A stretch of 64,000 nucleotides of DNA, from the NCBI GenBank assembly GCA_965214085.1, contig OZ243937.1:2852001-2916000 (forward strand). Direction: 5' to 3'. Within the stretch, counting starts at the first letter, position 1. Each line of letters opens with the position of its first letter. The translations under genes and the position numbers were made by a program. The notes under the pieces are model-generated. The model saw only the letters and a program-made list of their open reading frames with translations, had not been told where the DNA came from and did not search any database. The stretch comes from UBA6055 sp965214085 (GTDB taxonomy: Bacteria; Chloroflexota; Anaerolineae; Aggregatilineales; Phototrophicaceae). Positions 46,001-54,183 of the stretch are shown here, piece by piece.

Positions 46001-46854
46001 AGACCAGCATTGAGCGAGTCCTTCTCCAGCAATTGCTCCTTGACGATCTCCAGCTGTGCCGCGACCGCTTGCCAAGCGCCGCGCGCGTCCGCCAAGCCGT
46101 TCTCGCTTCGCTGCAACTCGTCCTGGACACCCGCGAGCTGCGCGTCCCGCTCTTTCAGCTCACTTTGGGCGTAGTCCAACTGCGCTGACGTGGTATGAAC
46201 CGCCGCCTGCGAGTCTTGATAGATGGCCTGCAAGCTGACGATTTGAGCGTCCTTTTCCGCCAGCCGATTTTCCGCGACATCCAATTGCGTCACAGCCACC
46301 TGCCAATTGCTCTGGCTAGCCTGCAGAGCCGTCTGTGACTCGCGCAGGTCCGCCTCCAGGCTGGCGATGCGGTCTTCTTTGGCTTGCAGACGGTTTTCTG
46401 CCGCCCGCATTTGCACGGCGCTGTCGTCCAATATCGACTTTGTATCCTGCAAATTCTCTTCTACTACGGTGATGTGAGCGTCTTTTTCCTTCAAGCGGAT
46501 TTCGGCCGCCTGCAAGCGCGCCACAGTCGTCTGTAAGGCGCTGTCCGTTTTCTGCAAGTTGTCATCGACGGCGCTGCTGTGGCTTTCCAACTCGACGACC
46601 TTTGAGTTGGCGTCCTGCAACTGACCGCCCAGTGCATGCAGGCGATCTTGCGCCTCCATCAAGTTTGCCGACGCGGCCTGCAAGTCAGACTCGGATTCCT
46701 GCAGCAGAATCTGCAAGCGCTGCGTCTCGCGCAGGGCAAGTACGCCCGCGCTGACTAAAGCCACAATCAACAGCAGGCCCAAGACAATGCGGGAAACTTT
46801 GGGTTTTCGGATATAGATAGTGGCGAATGGTTTATTCTTCTCTTGCTCTTGCAT
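43054..46854 (-). CDS. Membrane-anchored giant coiled-coil protein of 35-residue repeats
   Basis: 1,266 residues from the ATG at 46854 (AGGAG 7 nt upstream). A short basic N-terminus is followed by one membrane span (residues ~22-40, RIVLGLLLIVALVSAGVLAL). From ~45 to ~1,130 the protein is an almost unbroken coiled coil of about thirty 35-residue (five-heptad) units with the core [AQ]QLxxAExxLxEKDAxIAxLxAxL. Nine units near 43.6-44.5 kb are nearly identical at DNA level (105-bp repeats). The last ~130 residues are a globular domain with two Cys (AIACVGGMPPG; AYCGDTVNQ). A rod of about 160 nm holding a domain away from the membrane is plausible. It overlaps no other gene. Function unknown. Confidence 0.9.
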   Translation of the reverse strand: MQEQEKNKPFATIYIRKPKVSRIVLGLLLIVALVSAGVLALRETQRLQILLQESESDLQAASANLMEAQDRLHALGGQLQDANSKVVELESHSSAVDDNLQKTDSALQTTVARLQAAEIRLKEKDAHITVVEENLQDTKSILDDSAVQMRAAENRLQAKEDRIASLEADLRESQTALQASQSNWQVAVTQLDVAENRLAEKDAQIVSLQAIYQDSQAAVHTTSAQLDYAQSELKERDAQLAGVQDELQRSENGLADARGAWQAVAAQLEIVKEQLLEKDSLNAGLEADYQESQATVHTLAAQLSFAENELQNRDKQIADRQAESQVAEDALFDARSQWQTTTTLLDVSKQQLQGKDARIATYAAELEESQATVYTRNAQLEFAQNRLAEKDAQIANMQAALQDTDSASQDSQGNLQAAAVELDVARVQLKERDARIASLQAELQDSQATVYTQAAQLEYAANEVAERDGRLADLETKLQRAETASLNAHGSLQAVEAQLELAREQVTAKDAEVAGLEASLQEAQAAAHSTSAQLEFAQGELQERDARIVTIEADLQTAQHALLDTQSNLRSTQDQLDLARAQMQDQDDEIAGIALDLQESHAQVQTQTAQLEFAESQLSDKSAQVMRLEADLQGAQRTAQTQSTKLELAEQQIVDKDARIAIIEAELRDEQTLAQTQALELEALRSQLQQRETEIAALQADLQDARAQAQTLSQQLKGAQNRLAQQRDAQIAGLEQELQASAAALQSATAQLEVAQNELLEREAQVTSLGDSLQTASAQLEVAENSLQEKDAEIATLTANLSAAQSDFNTASAQLEAAENSLQEKDAEIATLTANLSAAQGDLKTASEQLDSAEYSLREKDAEVAMLTANLSAAQNDVQTASEQLDAAENSLREKDAEIATLTANLSAAQSDFNTASEQLDTVENSLREKDAEIATLTANLSAAQGDLKTASEHLDSAENSLREKDAEVAMLTANLSAEQNDVQTASEQLDTAENSLQEKDAEIATLTANLSAAQSDVQTATAQLDAAENSLQEKDAEIALLTANLSAAQSDFNTASAQLDAAENSLQEKDARIADLADNLERARSLAQDSASALDDAANQLKKREAQIDALEGDLEDTQAAVDAKSAELEQNRMKPVEEPEIMRVHEPMGFYVDPYDTATGNRLLTAIACVGGMPPGYEPHVYYRIYDQGFIDTLVRSGDYKKVGENKYSSADWTSEEVDIEFFYTRRETLDSHPYQWLDDKDWVTNEMAWFATLQAYCGDTVNQ
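43590..44535. repeat. Nine near-identical 105-bp tandem repeats inside the coiled-coil gene, with 315-bp higher-order period
   Basis: Each unit encodes 35 residues around AENSLQEKDAEIATLTANL. Variable positions cycle SDFNT - GDLKT - NDVQT over three consecutive units, and this triplet is repeated, so the array grew by duplicating a 315-bp block. The limits are approximate. Confidence 0.8.
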
Positions 46855-47464
46855 CACTATCTCCTGTTTAGCATAACTTAGCTGTCGCAGTTCAAACTGC
46901 AAGAAGCATCAACGCGATGCGCGCCGCAGTCTCGGGCGACTCACGCAGACTTGAGGTTGCCTGGATTCGCAAAATGATATGTAAACAAGAGTAACATATC
47001 GCAAACTGTTCCGCAAAAGCCGAGAAAAACGGTATTGTATCGAATTCGGTTGCAATTCAATTTCACCACAAAGACACAAAGGCACAAAGCACACAAAGAA
47101 TATGGCATATCTCGATTAAGTTTCTCGGTGCTCTCGCAGGGCAATCGCATCAATATCCATAAATGACGAATATATTATCAAACTAACAAATTGTAGGGTC
47201 GAGCCTTGGCTCGCCCATACGCACAACGAGGTTATGTGGAAACGCGGGCAGCGCCGCTACAAGGGTCGTAAATATAAGAGGACACGGAGTGTTCATGTCT
47301 ACTTGGCGAAGTTTATATGTCCACGATATTAGACAGGCCCGAAAACATACAGGGACCGCGCCATGGCAGCCCCTTCGTCATATCTCTTTGCTGTCAACCT
47401 GCTTGTATCTTGCCGCCGGCGGGAGACCGCGATTGCGATCCGTACCTAAGCGAGACTTGCAATC
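46855..47464. repeat. Gene-free stretch with a decayed family-1 composite
   Basis: TTCACCACAAAGACACAAAGGC (about 47062-47083) is a mutated inner arm; CAGGGCAATCGCATCAA at 47137-47153 is an intact left end, followed by AAATGACGAATATATTATC and a GTAGGGTCGAGCC-TT-GGCTCGCCC palindrome (47193-47217), the same left half as copy A at 2070. No right end follows. The remaining sequence to 47464 holds nothing I can name. Confidence 0.55.
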
Positions 47465-47770
47465 TCATTGCTTTGGAGTGAGGATTTCCCTAATGTATGC
47501 CAGATCATCCAGAACGAGCGTCAAGAGCTCTTCTACCCTATCCAGGCGTTTTTCCACTTGATCCAGGCGTTTTTCAATTCTGTCAAAGCGCCGGCTGTGC
47601 TCTGCGAGAATCTGAATCGTATCCTGCTGTCCCTTCAGCAATGAACTGGTTAGCCGCTCCAATTGACGAAAGCGCAATTCCGTTATTTCGTCGAGTTTCT
47701 CTGCTTCCACGTCTCTCCCCGAAGATTCAGACGACTCATTCCTCGCTTCAGTATAGCAAAAGCCGCCCAT
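47465..47770 (-). CDS. Small coiled-coil protein, 101 residues
   Basis: The frame encodes a mostly helical protein: EITELRFRQLERLTSSLLKG, then EHSRRFDRIEKRLDQVEKRL with seven-residue periodicity (FDRIEKR-LDQVEKR-LDRVEEL), ending DLAYIREILTPKQ. Such proteins are common as small trimeric coiled coils of unknown role. The start at 47770 lacks a good ribosome-binding site; a later start is possible. Isolated on the minus strand downstream of no visible promoter. Confidence 0.6.
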   Translation of the reverse strand: MGGFCYTEARNESSESSGRDVEAEKLDEITELRFRQLERLTSSLLKGQQDTIQILAEHSRRFDRIEKRLDQVEKRLDRVEELLTLVLDDLAYIREILTPKQ

Positions 47771-47952
47771 TAGGACAATAAAGGAGACAACCCGGCAAGA
47801 GCAATCGCTTCAATTTTATTCTTATCTCAGCCGCTCGCCAAACACGACTTGGCTCACACAAACTGCCGAACCCAAAATTTGACTGTCGGTACGTGAAAGC
47901 CGCCGGCTCGCCCATACGCACAAAATGATTATGCGGAAAAGCGAGCAGCGCG

Positions 47953-47986
47953 CAAAAAAAAGAGGACTACCCATGGACAGTCCTCT
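47953..47986 (-). terminator. Rho-independent terminator of the groES-groEL operon
   Basis: On the minus strand AGAGGACT and AGTCCTCT (8-bp perfect stem, 10-nt loop) are followed by eight T; it lies 33 nt after the groEL stop. Confidence 0.92.
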
Positions 47987-48018
47987 TAAAATGTTTCGAT
48001 AGTTGGCTGTGAGCCAGC

Positions 48019-49674
48019 TTACATCATGCCGCCCATACCACCCATGCCGTCCATGCCGCCAGCGGGCATCGGCGGGGGCGATTCTTCCGGCACGTCGGTG
48101 ATCAGCGCTTCGGTGGTCAGGATCATGGCCGCGATCGAAGCCGAATTCTCGATGGCTCCGCGCGTTACCTTGGCCGGGTCGGGAATGCCGGCATCAATCA
48201 TATCGCCGTATTCGCCGTTCATGACGTTGAAGCCGACGCGATGGTTGTCGTTTTCCTGCTGAGCGCGGCGCACGTTCTGGATGATAACCGCGCCATCTTC
48301 GCCGGCGTTGGCGGCGATTTTGCGCATCGGCATTTCCAGCGCGCGGCGCATGATGGTGACGCCGGTATTCTCGTCGCCGATTTCCATGCTGACGCCGTCC
48401 AGCGAGCTCATCGCGTTAATCAGAGCGACGCCGCCGCCGGGCACGATACCTTCTTCAACTGCCGCGCGGGTGGCGCTCAAGGCGTCCTCGACGCGGTGCT
48501 TCTTCTCTTTCAGCTCGGTCTCGGTAGCCGCGCCAACGCGAATGACCGCCACGCCGCCGCTGAGTTTCGCCAGGCGTTCTTGCAGCTTTTCGCGGTCGTA
48601 GTCGCTGGTGCTGCTGTCGATCTCGCGGCGAATCTCATCGATACGGCCCGCGATTGCGCCTTCTTCGCCGGCGCCGTCAACGATAACCGTGTCGTCTTTG
48701 GTGCTGACGACCTTGGCCGCGCGGCCTAGATCCTGCACGGTCACGCTGTCCAGCTTGCGGCCGGTCTCTTCGCTGATGACGGTGCCGCCGGTCAATACAG
48801 CGATATCGCGCAGCATGGCTTTGCGGCGATCGCCGAAGCCGGGCGCCTTGACAGCCAGGACGTTGATGGCGCCGCGCAGCTTGTTGACGACCATGGTCGC
48901 CAGCGCTTCGCCATCGACATCTTCGGCGATGATAACCAGCTCGCGCTTGCCGACTTGGTGCAATTTTTCCAGGATCGGGATGATATCCTGCGCCGCGCTG
49001 ACCTTCTTGTCGTGGATCAGGATATAGGGTTCTTCAATGCTGGATTCCATCGTCTCGCTGTTGCTGACGAAATAGGGGCTGATGTAGCCGCGGTCGAATT
49101 GCATACCCTCGACGTATTCGGTCTCGAATTCCAGGCCGCGGCTTTCTTCGACCGTGACCACGCCGTCTTTACCGACCTTGTCCATCACCTCGGCGATTAG
49201 ATTGCCGATTTCCTTGTCTTGCGCCGAAACGCTGGCGACGTTTGCGATCTCATCCTTGGTTTCGATCGGCGTCGATTGCGTCAAGATGTTGCCGGCCACG
49301 ATATCGGCAGCATGAATGATACCGCGCTTCAAGAGCATGGGGTTGGCGCCGGCGGCCACGTTCTTCAGGCCTTCATTGACGATAGCCTGGGCCAGGACGG
49401 TTGCGGTGGTGGTGCCGTCGCCAGCGATGTCGTTCGTCTTGGTCGCCGCTTCTTTCAGCAGCTGCGCGCCCATGTTTTCGTAGGGATCTTCCAATTCGAT
49501 CTCTTTAGCGACGGTGACGCCATCGTGGGTTACGGTCGGCGCGCCGAACTTTTTGTCCAGCGCGACGTTGCGCCCTTTGGGACCGAGGGTCGTGCTGACC
49601 GCGTTGGCGACTTTGTCAACGCCAGCCTGCAATTTGCGGCGCGCGTCTTCTTTGAATACGAGTTGCTTTGCCAT
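48019..49674 (-). CDS. groEL: Chaperonin GroEL (60 kDa)
   Basis: A 551-residue subunit of the 14-mer folding chamber. TTLGPKGRNVALDKKFGAPT, NDIAGDGTTTATVLAQA (ATP site with catalytic Asp) and the GGM tail (MPAGGMDGMGGMGGMM) are diagnostic. GGAGG lies 7 nt before the ATG. Second gene of the groES-groEL operon, with a CIRCE operator upstream and a strong terminator downstream. One copy in this window. Confidence 0.98.
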   Translation of the reverse strand: MAKQLVFKEDARRKLQAGVDKVANAVSTTLGPKGRNVALDKKFGAPTVTHDGVTVAKEIELEDPYENMGAQLLKEAATKTNDIAGDGTTTATVLAQAIVNEGLKNVAAGANPMLLKRGIIHAADIVAGNILTQSTPIETKDEIANVASVSAQDKEIGNLIAEVMDKVGKDGVVTVEESRGLEFETEYVEGMQFDRGYISPYFVSNSETMESSIEEPYILIHDKKVSAAQDIIPILEKLHQVGKRELVIIAEDVDGEALATMVVNKLRGAINVLAVKAPGFGDRRKAMLRDIAVLTGGTVISEETGRKLDSVTVQDLGRAAKVVSTKDDTVIVDGAGEEGAIAGRIDEIRREIDSSTSDYDREKLQERLAKLSGGVAVIRVGAATETELKEKKHRVEDALSATRAAVEEGIVPGGGVALINAMSSLDGVSMEIGDENTGVTIMRRALEMPMRKIAANAGEDGAVIIQNVRRAQQENDNHRVGFNVMNGEYGDMIDAGIPDPAKVTRGAIENSASIAAMILTTEALITDVPEESPPPMPAGGMDGMGGMGGMM

Positions 49675-49720
49675 TGATTCCTCCTGGTTTCACTCCATGT
49701 ATTTGTGGCGCGATTCTTGA

Positions 49721-50023
49721 TTACACTTGCACGATGCCAAGAATGTCGGATTCTTTCATGATCAGCATCTTGACACCGTCAAGCTTGACCTCGGTGCCGG
49801 CGTACTTGGCGAAGAGCACACGGTCGCCTTCCTGAACATCCATGGGGATGCGTTTGTCGCCGTCTTCATCATACTTGCCGGGGCCGGCTGCGCGAATCAG
49901 ACCCTGTTGCGGCTTTTCCTTGGCCGTCTCCGGCAAGACAAATGCGCCGCCGCCGAAGGTCTCCTCGGATTCTACAGGTTCGACCAAAACACGGTCACCA
50001 AGCGGGCGGATCGATATAGCCAT
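49721..50023 (-). CDS. groES: Co-chaperonin GroES
   Basis: A 100-residue lid of the GroEL chamber. IRPLGDRVLVEPVESEETFG opens the domain, GGAFVLPETAKEKPQQG is the mobile loop, and VLFAKYAGTEVKLDG the conserved C-terminal strand. GAGAGGGAGAAG precedes the ATG. First gene of the operon, 46 bp ahead of groEL. Confidence 0.98.
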   Translation of the reverse strand: MAISIRPLGDRVLVEPVESEETFGGGAFVLPETAKEKPQQGLIRAAGPGKYDEDGDKRIPMDVQEGDRVLFAKYAGTEVKLDGVKMLIMKESDILGIVQV

Positions 50024-50085
50024 TTTCTTCTCCCTCTCAAACTATGGATACTCGTGAACAGCTTCTGCGCTCTCATCACGAGGCG

Positions 50086-50112
50086 CTAGCACTCGTTCAC
50101 CGAGAGTGCTAA
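50086..50112 (-). promoter_or_regulatory. CIRCE operator (HrcA binding site)
   Basis: CTAGCACTC-N9-GAGTGCTAA matches the CIRCE consensus TTAGCACTC-N9-GAGTGCTAA with one mismatch. It lies between the promoter and groES, so HrcA repression of the chaperonin operon is expected. hrcA is not in the window. Confidence 0.95.
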
Positions 50113-50124
50113 GTTGACGAGACT

Positions 50125-50153
50125 AAAATAGCATAGGCGCTGGAAACAGTCAA
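50125..50153 (-). promoter_or_regulatory. Predicted groES-groEL promoter
   Basis: On the minus strand TTGACT (50148-50153) and TATTTT (50125-50130) are separated by 17 bp, immediately upstream of the CIRCE element. Confidence 0.65.
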
Positions 50154-50264
50154 TGGAATTGGCAGAGCAAACGCAAGATTGCCAAGAATTATATGCATTT
50201 CTTATATCTGGCTGCGGCTGCGTCCGCGGAACAAACCACTCCGCCGGCAGAGCAACGCTATGCT

Positions 50265-52118
50265 CTACGAGCCTGCAACGCTTAGAGGCTGGTGGTTATC
50301 TGATTCCTCAACTTGCACGATCGTATCTACACCGTAGAAGCGTTCAGCAGAGCGAAGCGTGCCCAAGCCCAGATAATCGGCCAGGTCAAACGACAGTGGC
50401 TCCACCCTGATATGCGCCCTGCCGCTCTCGCGCTGCCCGATGATATAGGCGTGGCGGGCATCCCATTCGGCTGCATAAATCTGCAGCTTAGGCACTAACT
50501 TTGCCTGGCCCAGGAAGATGCCGCCGCCAACAACTAGAGCCACGACCAGACTGCCGATTGCCAGCCAGCGCTGCCATGCCCGCCAACTGTCGCCTGCGAA
50601 AGGATGTGACTTCACGAGATAGCCCAGGTAGACTCCCCATAGCAGACCCGAAAGAACCTGCAGCCAGGCTGAACCCGACATGATACGGTCCGCCGTGAAG
50701 CCGTGGCCGATAAAGGTGACGCAGTATTGCGCGGCGATGGTGAGCCAGGCAATTGGCGCCGATGTGAGCGCTACTGCGCCCAATGTCTTGCTTCTGCGGT
50801 CGGCCGCGCGACTTTGCCACAGCAGCGCCAGAATCATTAGCAGCGAGAGCGCCGATACATACAGATAGGTTGACGCGCGCGAATCGATGCGCCTGACTTG
50901 CGTCAAGGCAAAAAGCAGAATAATCGCCAGCAAAATCACGGCGGATACTATGGGCAAGCCATGTCGTCTGCGCTCAAGCAAGCGCTGCAGCCGGCGCCGC
51001 TGCCAACGAGCTGCAACAAAAGCCAAGAGCAGGGTCATATGAAGGGCGAGCACCATGAGGTAGCTCAGGCTATAGCGCCCCAGAAATTGCGGGGTGTCAC
51101 TTTTGTGCGCCAGCATGATGGGCAGGAATACCAGCTGCGCCATCAGCCCGAGACTGAGCGCAACTGCCAGACGCCCGCCGGGCAACTCCGACGTGGCAGG
51201 CGGCGCTGACTTTAGCGTGGCAAGCGCGGTGAACAGACCCGCCGCCAGCAGCAAAACGAAGCCAGCGAAGGAAGCAGGCCGGCCGATGCTCTCGAATGTC
51301 AACTGTGAGGTTAGGGTCAGCAGCTCTGCAAGCGATTGCGCGGACTGGCCATACCGCTCGGCGTCGGCCGCCACTCGGTTGGCTACGCCGGGCGATGTGA
51401 CTTGAATCATCAGACTGAGCGCCGTCGCCAGCAGCATGGCGGCTGCGATGATCGCCAGGTCCCGCCGCTTGCGCTTGTCCACGACCGCGAAAGCCAGCGC
51501 CGCCAATGCCGCCAGAAATACAAATTGAAATACGACGTACATCTCGGCCGCGCCGGCGGTGAGAAACATGATCAGCGCGCAGACCGCCGCTCCCAGATAC
51601 AAAATGGTTGAGTTGGCAGAACGTTTGAGCAGCCAAATTGCCAGCGCCAGGCAGCCGGCCAGTGCGCCTAGCGGCAAGGTATAGGTCATATTTGACGAGA
51701 ACCAGTAGAAGGATTGGGGTGAATAAAAGGCGTTGATAGCGGCAGCAGCCAGCAGCGCGGCACCCGACAGCGCGATGAGCCGCCTGGAGCCTTCCAACCC
51801 GAGCAGCGCTATCGCTTCGCGCATAAGCAAATAGAAACCGAGCATCCAAAGGCTGACGATGAGCAAAGTTGACAGCGGCGGCAGCAGCTCGCCCAGCGAT
51901 GACAGCGCCGCTTTTATGTAGACGGTCGTATAAGCCGGCGACCAACGAACGTAGAAGTGAACCATCGATTCCCAGGCGCCCAAATCCCGACCGAGGGCTG
52001 TGTAGAAGAAGTCGTCATGGATCAAGCGCGTGTGTTGACCCATATAAGCGAAGAGCAGAATGGGCAAGACGGCAAGCGTGAGCAAGACCGCTTGAAGCAA
52101 GCGTTTTCCGCGCATCAT
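50265..52118 (-). CDS. Polytopic membrane protein of the four-paralog family, member 2
   Basis: A 617-residue protein, last in the operon that starts with the PBP-like gene. TRLIHDDFFYTALGRDLGAW is the first-loop signature; the WNGSY motif of the other members is changed here to RWSPAYTT. About 12 hydrophobic segments follow, and then a C-terminal tail with AAEWDARHAYIIGQRESGRA and VEPLSFDLADYLG, ending RFYGVDTIVQVE. GGTGAG lies 7 nt before the ATG. Loss of WNGS suggests this member has diverged in substrate or lost activity. Function unknown; a glycan or envelope role is inferred from the operon. Confidence 0.8.
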   Translation of the reverse strand: MMRGKRLLQAVLLTLAVLPILLFAYMGQHTRLIHDDFFYTALGRDLGAWESMVHFYVRWSPAYTTVYIKAALSSLGELLPPLSTLLIVSLWMLGFYLLMREAIALLGLEGSRRLIALSGAALLAAAAINAFYSPQSFYWFSSNMTYTLPLGALAGCLALAIWLLKRSANSTILYLGAAVCALIMFLTAGAAEMYVVFQFVFLAALAALAFAVVDKRKRRDLAIIAAAMLLATALSLMIQVTSPGVANRVAADAERYGQSAQSLAELLTLTSQLTFESIGRPASFAGFVLLLAAGLFTALATLKSAPPATSELPGGRLAVALSLGLMAQLVFLPIMLAHKSDTPQFLGRYSLSYLMVLALHMTLLLAFVAARWQRRRLQRLLERRRHGLPIVSAVILLAIILLFALTQVRRIDSRASTYLYVSALSLLMILALLWQSRAADRRSKTLGAVALTSAPIAWLTIAAQYCVTFIGHGFTADRIMSGSAWLQVLSGLLWGVYLGYLVKSHPFAGDSWRAWQRWLAIGSLVVALVVGGGIFLGQAKLVPKLQIYAAEWDARHAYIIGQRESGRAHIRVEPLSFDLADYLGLGTLRSAERFYGVDTIVQVEESDNHQPLSVAGS

Positions 52119-52199
52119 CGGCTACTCACCATGAAGCCCCAGCATGAAGTCGAACGCTTGCCAGTGCAGGTTCAGCGATAGACAGCAAGGCCACAGCGC

Positions 52200-54041
52200 T
52201 CACTGCTCATCTTCCTGCACACTAATTGATCGAAGTCCGTAGTATAGCGAGGCCGGAACGCTTTCGCCCTTGGACAACCTCTGATACATCAGATGCCAAC
52301 TCAAATCGAAGCTGAGAGGCTGCACGACGACATCCATTAATCCCTGGTCCCGTTGGCTGATGATCAACTGCTCGCGCGCATCCCATTCCTGCGCATAGCT
52401 CTGTAAATTCGGGATTAGCGTGGCTCGCCCCAACATAATGCCCGCGCCGATCACCAGCGCTACCGCCAAGCCAGATAGTCCAATGCGCCGCAGCCAGGTT
52501 TCGTGAGCAAGGGTTGCCGAGCTGGCCCGTCGCAAGAGATAGCCGATATAAGCGCCCCAAACCAGGCCCAATGATACATGCAAAAGCACGGCGGGAACCG
52601 TAATACGCCCGTTGAGCTTTCCCAGTGTATACAGGGGAATAACGACCATGACTACGTATGTTAGAGCACTTGCAATCGTTATCAGCAAAGCGGCCTGGCC
52701 GTAGCGTTTCTGCAGCTCGTCATCCAGCGCCGCCGCCAACTGCCAGGCCAGCATCCAAATCAATAACATGGACGTCGCGAATAGAAACCGTGAAGCCCGA
52801 TGGTGGATGCTTCTGAAATGAGAACCGGTGAATAGAGCCAATATGACCAGCAAGACGCAACCTGAAACGATCAGCAGATGATTGCGATTCATGAGCAGCA
52901 GAGCACCCAGGCTGCGCCGCCGCCAAAGCAGAAAGAGGAATAAGAGCAGAAAACTCAGATTAATGACTATCACGCAGGAGTAAGCGTAGCTGTATTGACC
53001 AAGCACCGATGGCTGATCGCTGGTATGCGTCCACAATATGGGCAAAAATATAAGCTGTACGATGAGTCCAAACAAGAGGGGCGCCCGGGCCAATTCCACG
53101 CGTCTACGCAGCGGGGCGCCGGGCGGCGGCTTGTGTAAGAGCAGGCCCGCGAATAACCCGACCCCGAAGAGCATGGCGAACCCGGCAAAAGTCTTTTCTT
53201 GCCCGGCTAGCCAGAATAGCCCTTCCGCCAAGGCTTGCGCCAGGTCGGGCAGCGCCCGCTTCGACATCGATTCTATCGGCGAGATCCGGGCCGCCCGAAT
53301 TGCTACGCCAGTAGCAGTAATCTGAATCAATAAACTGGCGGCGGTACCAACTAGGCCCGACGCGATTAGTATCAGGCTTAGGAAAGCCTTGCGACCGGCC
53401 CGTTTGACGTAGAGAACTGCCAAGAACAGCAGGAACGCCAGCGAACACAATTGGAAAACCATGTACATCGCCCCGAGCCCAGCCGCTATAAAGCAGTAGA
53501 CCAGGCCGAAAGCCGCCCCGGCAATAAGAATGTATGGATGATCACTTGTACTGGCCGCTTTCAACACAATCGTCAGATAGAGGATTAATGCGGCCAGCGA
53601 CAAGCCGTAGTGCACATTTGCCGAATACCAATATAAGGATTGTTGAGTATGAAAGGCGTTAATCATCGCGGCGATCGTCAATGCTGCCGCTCCCACCGAA
53701 ATAGCATGTTGGTGGGTTCGTACATTCAATCGATCCAAAGCACATTTAATTTGCCAAGCGAGAGCAAGCAACCAGCTAGACACAAGAATGGCGGTCATCA
53801 TCCTCGGAGCTACCGCGCCGAATCGTGCGAAAACACCGTGCATGATTTGGTCGGTGTAACTTCCGTTCCAAGTTTCGCGCCAATAGAATATGGCCTCCCA
53901 TGGACCGAGGTCGCGACCGACTTCCAGATAACGATAGTCGTCCGACATCAAACGACTGAACTGTCCCATATAGGCAAATTGAAGCAGCGGCAGCAGAGCC
54001 AGTATGAGCAGTATCGCTTTACAGATTCGCGCATAGCGCAT
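52200..54041 (-). CDS. Polytopic membrane protein of the four-paralog family, member 3
   Basis: 613 residues from the ATG at 54041 (AAAGG 8 nt upstream); the frame is open 30 codons further, but that part looks non-coding. SRLMSDDYRYLEVGRDLGPW and WRETWNGSYTDQIMHG give the full family signature. About 12 membrane segments, then AQEWDAREQLIISQRDQGLM, VQPLSFDLSWHL and LYYGLRSISVQEDEQ at the end. Middle of the three paralogs downstream of the PBP-like gene, 142 bp after member 4 and 81 bp before member 2. Function unknown. Confidence 0.8.
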   Translation of the reverse strand: MRYARICKAILLILALLPLLQFAYMGQFSRLMSDDYRYLEVGRDLGPWEAIFYWRETWNGSYTDQIMHGVFARFGAVAPRMMTAILVSSWLLALAWQIKCALDRLNVRTHQHAISVGAAALTIAAMINAFHTQQSLYWYSANVHYGLSLAALILYLTIVLKAASTSDHPYILIAGAAFGLVYCFIAAGLGAMYMVFQLCSLAFLLFLAVLYVKRAGRKAFLSLILIASGLVGTAASLLIQITATGVAIRAARISPIESMSKRALPDLAQALAEGLFWLAGQEKTFAGFAMLFGVGLFAGLLLHKPPPGAPLRRRVELARAPLLFGLIVQLIFLPILWTHTSDQPSVLGQYSYAYSCVIVINLSFLLLFLFLLWRRRSLGALLLMNRNHLLIVSGCVLLVILALFTGSHFRSIHHRASRFLFATSMLLIWMLAWQLAAALDDELQKRYGQAALLITIASALTYVVMVVIPLYTLGKLNGRITVPAVLLHVSLGLVWGAYIGYLLRRASSATLAHETWLRRIGLSGLAVALVIGAGIMLGRATLIPNLQSYAQEWDAREQLIISQRDQGLMDVVVQPLSFDLSWHLMYQRLSKGESVPASLYYGLRSISVQEDEQ

Positions 54042-54183
54042 TACGGGAAACCTTTCAGTCAAGTCGTCTTGCGGACGGCAGCTCAACAGATTCGGCCTAT
54101 CGCGTTTCCATGACGTAGGCGGGCAGCCCACTTGTTGAGATTATTCTGATACCAATTCGTTCTCTGCGACAGAGTCGGTACTT

